From Aminipila sp963524205 (GTDB lineage Bacteria; Bacillota; Clostridia; Peptostreptococcales; Anaerovoracaceae), in NCBI GenBank assembly GCA_963524205.1, contig CAURED010000013.1:1-64000 (forward strand): 64,000 bases of DNA, written 5' to 3'. The notes beneath the pieces were generated by a model. The model ran no database searches and was not told the origin of the DNA. It worked only from the letters and a program-made list of their open reading frames with translations. Within the stretch, counting starts at the first letter, position 1. Every line of letters begins with the position of its first letter. Below, piece after piece: positions 60,704 through 64,000 of this stretch. Made by a program: the position numbers and the translations under genes.

Positions 60704-62422
60704 ATGTTACAAATTATTTTGATTTTAACAATATTTGTTGCCCTTGTTATTCCCATGGGGAAATACTTATATCACATTGCGCTAGGACAGCGAACCTTTG
60801 CAGATCCTGCATTTAACCTGATTGACAATGCAGTTTACCGTGTGTGCGGTATTGATAATAATGAAATGAATTGGAAGCAGTATGCGCTAGCTATGCTTGC
60901 AACTAACGCAATAATGATTTTCATTGGTTATTTGATTCTTAGGATTCAGTGCCTTCCGGTTTTAAACCCTAACGGAATCGGCGGAATGGAACCCAGCCTG
61001 TCATTTAACACCATTATTAGTTTTATGACCAATACAAACCTTCAGCACTACTCTGGAGAATCAGGACTTTCATTTCTTAGTCAAATGATGGTAATTATAT
61101 TTATGATGTTTACCTCTGCTGCTACTGGCTTTTCCGTTTCCATGGCCTTCGTGCGGGGACTTGCCGGAAAAACAAAAACAGTGGGAAACTTTTATGTGGA
61201 TCTTATTCGAATTACAACACGAGTTTTGCTGCCTCTTTCCATATTAGGAGGAATGGTTCTCGTTTCTCAAGGTGTGCCGCAAAACTTATCTGCAAATATG
61301 GTAGTCCAAACGATTGAAGGCAGCTATCAGGACATTGCTATGGGTCCCGTGGCTTCCCTTGAGATCATCAAACATCTGGGTACAAATGGGGGAGGATTTT
61401 TCGGAGCCAATTCATCCACACCGTTTGAGAATCCCAATATAATTACAAATATGGTAGAAATGCTTTCCATGATGCTGCTTCCCGGTTCATGCATCATAGC
61501 TTTCGGTCATATGGTACGCAGCCGTATAAAAGAAACAAAGAAGGGTAAAGAAAAAAAGATCCTAATTGGTAGCGAGGCAAAACCTATTTTTGCAGTAATG
61601 TCTATAATTTTTATAATTGGTCTGGTTATATGCTTTACAGCTGAAAGTGCTGGTAACCCTTTACTAGAACATATTGGATTAAACCAGAGCATGGGTAATA
61701 TGGAGGGGAAGGAAGTCCGGTTTGGAATTGCCCAATCAACGCTTTTCACAACGGTTACTACTGCCTTTACCACCGGTACTGTCAATAACATGCATGATAC
61801 ACTTACACCCTTGGGGGGTGCTGTCCCGCTAATGAACATGATGCTTAATGTTGTATTCGGCGGTAAGGGCGTAGGACTGATGAATATGATTCTGTATGCA
61901 ATTCTTTCTGTATTCATCTGCGGACTGATGATTGGACGTACGCCGGAATATCTGGGTAAAAAAATAGAAGGAAAAGAAATGAAGCTTACAGCATTGGGAA
62001 TTATCATTCATCCTCTGCTGATTCTGGGCTTTTCAGCTCTGGCTGTTGCTGTACCAGCTGGTTTGGCAGGAATCACCAATCCAGGGTACCATGGATTGAC
62101 GCAGGTGCTATATGAATACTCCTCGTCTGCAGCCAACAATGGGTCCGGTTTTGAAGGCTTAGGAGATAATACGTATTTTTGGAATATTACTACAGGACTG
62201 GTTATGTTTTTCGGCCGCTATCTGTCTATTATTATTCAATTGTCCATAGCGGGCTCACTAATGGCGAAACAACCAGTTAGCGAATCTATTGGTACATTAA
62301 AGACAGATACAAGTACATTTACCATATCACTGCTCATGGTAGTCATTATTATTGCTGCATTAACTTTCTTTCCGGCAATGGTACTAGGACCCATAGCGGA
62401 GCATTTAACCCTGTGGAGTTAA
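60704..62422 (+). CDS. kdpA: KdpA potassium channel subunit of the Kdp ATPase
   Basis: A 572-residue membrane protein with about ten helices. The selectivity-filter repeats are visible as SFMTNTNLQHYSGE (first), GTNGGGFFGANSSTPFENP (second), a third around TTGTVNNMHDTLTP and a fourth near SAANNGSGFEG. These carry potassium through KdpA before it meets the KdpB pump. AGGAGGATAC after the stop starts kdpB. Confidence 0.95.
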   Translation: MLQIILILTIFVALVIPMGKYLYHIALGQRTFADPAFNLIDNAVYRVCGIDNNEMNWKQYALAMLATNAIMIFIGYLILRIQCLPVLNPNGIGGMEPSLSFNTIISFMTNTNLQHYSGESGLSFLSQMMVIIFMMFTSAATGFSVSMAFVRGLAGKTKTVGNFYVDLIRITTRVLLPLSILGGMVLVSQGVPQNLSANMVVQTIEGSYQDIAMGPVASLEIIKHLGTNGGGFFGANSSTPFENPNIITNMVEMLSMMLLPGSCIIAFGHMVRSRIKETKKGKEKKILIGSEAKPIFAVMSIIFIIGLVICFTAESAGNPLLEHIGLNQSMGNMEGKEVRFGIAQSTLFTTVTTAFTTGTVNNMHDTLTPLGGAVPLMNMMLNVVFGGKGVGLMNMILYAILSVFICGLMIGRTPEYLGKKIEGKEMKLTALGIIIHPLLILGFSALAVAVPAGLAGITNPGYHGLTQVLYEYSSSAANNGSGFEGLGDNTYFWNITTGLVMFFGRYLSIIIQLSIAGSLMAKQPVSESIGTLKTDTSTFTISLLMVVIIIAALTFFPAMVLGPIAEHLTLWS

Positions 62423-62435
62423 GGAGGATACTTTC

Positions 62436-64000
62436 ATGAGTAAAGAATTAAAAACAAAATTTATTACAAAGGATATTTATAAATCCTCTATTAAAGGGGC
62501 CTTTACAAAATTAAATCCCAGATACATGATGAAAAATCCCGTTATGTTTGTGGTAGAACTAGGATTTATCCTAACATTGTTACTTTGTTTTGTTCCTAAT
62601 ATTTTTGGTGATGAAGGAAGTAATCTAAGGTTGTATAACGGTGTGGTATCTTTCACTCTTTTCGTTACTGTACTGTTTGCAAACTTTGCAGAAGCTGTCG
62701 CGGAAGGTCGAGGCAAGGCTCAGGCTCAAAGCCTTAAAAAGACTCAAAAAGACATGCAAGCTCGTATTGTAAGTAATGACGGCATAGAAACGGTCATAAG
62801 TGCAAGCCTTCTTAAAAAAGGAGATATTGTACTGGTTAAGTCTGGTGAAATCATCCCTAATGACGGTGAAGTCATGGAAGGGATTGCCTCTGTAGATGAA
62901 TCTGCTATTACCGGAGAATCCGCACCTGTGTTAAAGGAGAATGGCGGTGATTTTGCCTCTGTAACTGGCGGAACGACTGTAGTTAGCGATTGGCTGAAAA
63001 TTCAAATTACATCCAACCCAGGAGAATCTTTTCTTGACAAAATGATTTCTTTGGTGGAAGGTGCTTCCCGAAAAAAAACGCCCAATGAAATTGCTTTAAA
63101 CACCCTGCTAGTAAGCCTGACCATTATCTTCTTAATTGTCATTGTCAGCTTATATCACATTGCTGCTTACAGTGGTGTTCATCTGCAGATTTCCACCCTG
63201 GTTGCCCTGACCGTATGCTTAATCCCAACGACTATTGGCGGGCTGCTTTCTGCAATAGGCATTGCTGGCATGGACCGCGTTACACGCTTTAATGTCATTG
63301 CTATGTCAGGAAAAGCAGTAGAGGCCTGCGGTGACGTGGATACAATGATTTTAGATAAAACTGGAACTATTACTTACGGAAACCGCATGGCCTCCAAATT
63401 TATTCCAGCAGGCAATACGAGTGAACAAGAACTAATCCGGTATGCTGTCATCAGCTCCCTAAAAGACGATACTCCTGAAGGGAAATCCATAGTAGAACTT
63501 GGAGAACGGCTGATTGGTGAACATCATGAAAACATACTGGGTATGGAATTCATAGAATTTACAGCACAGACACGTATGAGCGGTGTTAATTTTTCTGACG
63601 GTACCAGAATACGCAAAGGCGCTTATGACGCTATTCAAAAATATATACAGGATCTGGGAGGCCCAATACCGAAGGATTTGGAGGCTAAAGTCAATAAAGT
63701 CTCCAAGCTAGGCGGTACTCCGCTTGTAGTCTGCACAGGAACCCGAATTCTCGGGGTCATTTACCTGAAGGATACCATCAAACCAGGACTTGTGGAAAGG
63801 TTTGCAAGGCTTCGGGATATTGGGATTAAAACCGTTATGTGTACTGGTGATAATCCACTGACTGCGGCCACAATTGCACAGGAAGCCGGTGTAGACAGCT
63901 TTATTGCCGAATGCAAGCCAGAGGATAAGATTAAGGCCATAAAAACCGAGCAATCTAAAGGAAAAGTTGTAGCGATGACCGGTGATGGTACAAACGATGC
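62436..64000 (+). CDS. kdpB: KdpB ATPase subunit, truncated by the window edge
   Basis: The P-type ATPase subunit that powers KdpA. About 521 residues are visible of a usual length near 680. They show NFAEAVAEGRGKAQA near the start, the TGES loop (AITGESAPV), the ion-site region TVCLIPTTIGGLLSAIGIAG, the phosphorylation motif DKTGTIT, and GDGTNDA just before the sequence ends. It starts at ATG 62436 after AAGGAGG, 13 bases from the kdpA stop. The missing end, and kdpC if present, lie outside. Confidence 0.95.
   Translation, partial: MSKELKTKFITKDIYKSSIKGAFTKLNPRYMMKNPVMFVVELGFILTLLLCFVPNIFGDEGSNLRLYNGVVSFTLFVTVLFANFAEAVAEGRGKAQAQSLKKTQKDMQARIVSNDGIETVISASLLKKGDIVLVKSGEIIPNDGEVMEGIASVDESAITGESAPVLKENGGDFASVTGGTTVVSDWLKIQITSNPGESFLDKMISLVEGASRKKTPNEIALNTLLVSLTIIFLIVIVSLYHIAAYSGVHLQISTLVALTVCLIPTTIGGLLSAIGIAGMDRVTRFNVIAMSGKAVEACGDVDTMILDKTGTITYGNRMASKFIPAGNTSEQELIRYAVISSLKDDTPEGKSIVELGERLIGEHHENILGMEFIEFTAQTRMSGVNFSDGTRIRKGAYDAIQKYIQDLGGPIPKDLEAKVNKVSKLGGTPLVVCTGTRILGVIYLKDTIKPGLVERFARLRDIGIKTVMCTGDNPLTAATIAQEAGVDSFIAECKPEDKIKAIKTEQSKGKVVAMTGDGTND

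Overview
The window looks like a chromosome segment of a low-GC, anaerobic, monoderm member of the Clostridia. The evidence is a complete six-gene Rnf complex, strong GGAGG-type ribosome binding sites with frequent GTG/TTG starts, YitT, UPF0182 and VanRS-type proteins, a clostridial-style Kdp cluster, and several chemoreceptors. No phage, insertion sequence, transposase or CRISPR array is visible. Genus is not assigned; an amino-acid-fermenting relative of Anaerovorax/Aminipila is only a guess.

Layout. 1-5391: two tandem strong promoters fire out of the left edge (rRNA-like), then rnfCDGEAB on the minus strand with a divergent LysR regulator. 6648-9800: a CadA/ZntA-type metal efflux ATPase and its ArsR repressor, behind a leader holding an 85-86 bp tandem repeat of hairpins. 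9812-14171: two tandem paralogous chemoreceptors. 14448-19663: a YitT protein, a molybdate/molybdenum-cofactor operon (modA, modB, xdhC-like, moeA-like, but no modC), and a small alarmone synthetase. 19681-27580: a third chemoreceptor, then an export locus (HlyD adaptor, two ABC-2 membrane proteins, no ATPase, a TetR regulator, and a TolC-like protein with 7-residue repeats). 27729-39820: putP, serS, a long glutamine synthetase, a UPF0182 protein, PEP carboxykinase, and two envelope proteins of unknown role. 39884-43867: a 52-residue Asn-rich protein, a radical SAM protein, two identical tRNA-Lys(CTT) genes, and a structured repeat partly made of tRNA-Lys sequence that flanks an SLH-domain gene, followed by tcdA. 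44052-47616: a cystine-type ABC importer with a cystathionine lyase. 47725-49524: an alanine/ornithine racemase-type protein and a GNAT acetyltransferase. 49547-52976: vanRS-like regulators with a VanZ/D,D-carboxypeptidase fusion. 53117-55690: YoaK, Lrp and a ureohydrolase. 55834-64000: two single-domain TrkA-N proteins, kdpDE, a 30-residue ORF, kdpF, kdpA, and kdpB cut by the window edge.

How the parts fit. Rnf couples ferredoxin:NAD+ oxidoreduction to ion pumping. PutP can spend a sodium gradient, Kdp and the TrkA-N proteins point to potassium homeostasis, and PEPCK, GS and the cystine importer feed central nitrogen, carbon and sulfur metabolism. Possible regulatory circuits visible in the DNA are paired KdpE-type boxes before kdpD and kdpF, overlapping divergent promoters at tetR, and the metal-efflux leader. 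Nearly all functional calls rest on motif reading and remembered family features. No database search was possible.
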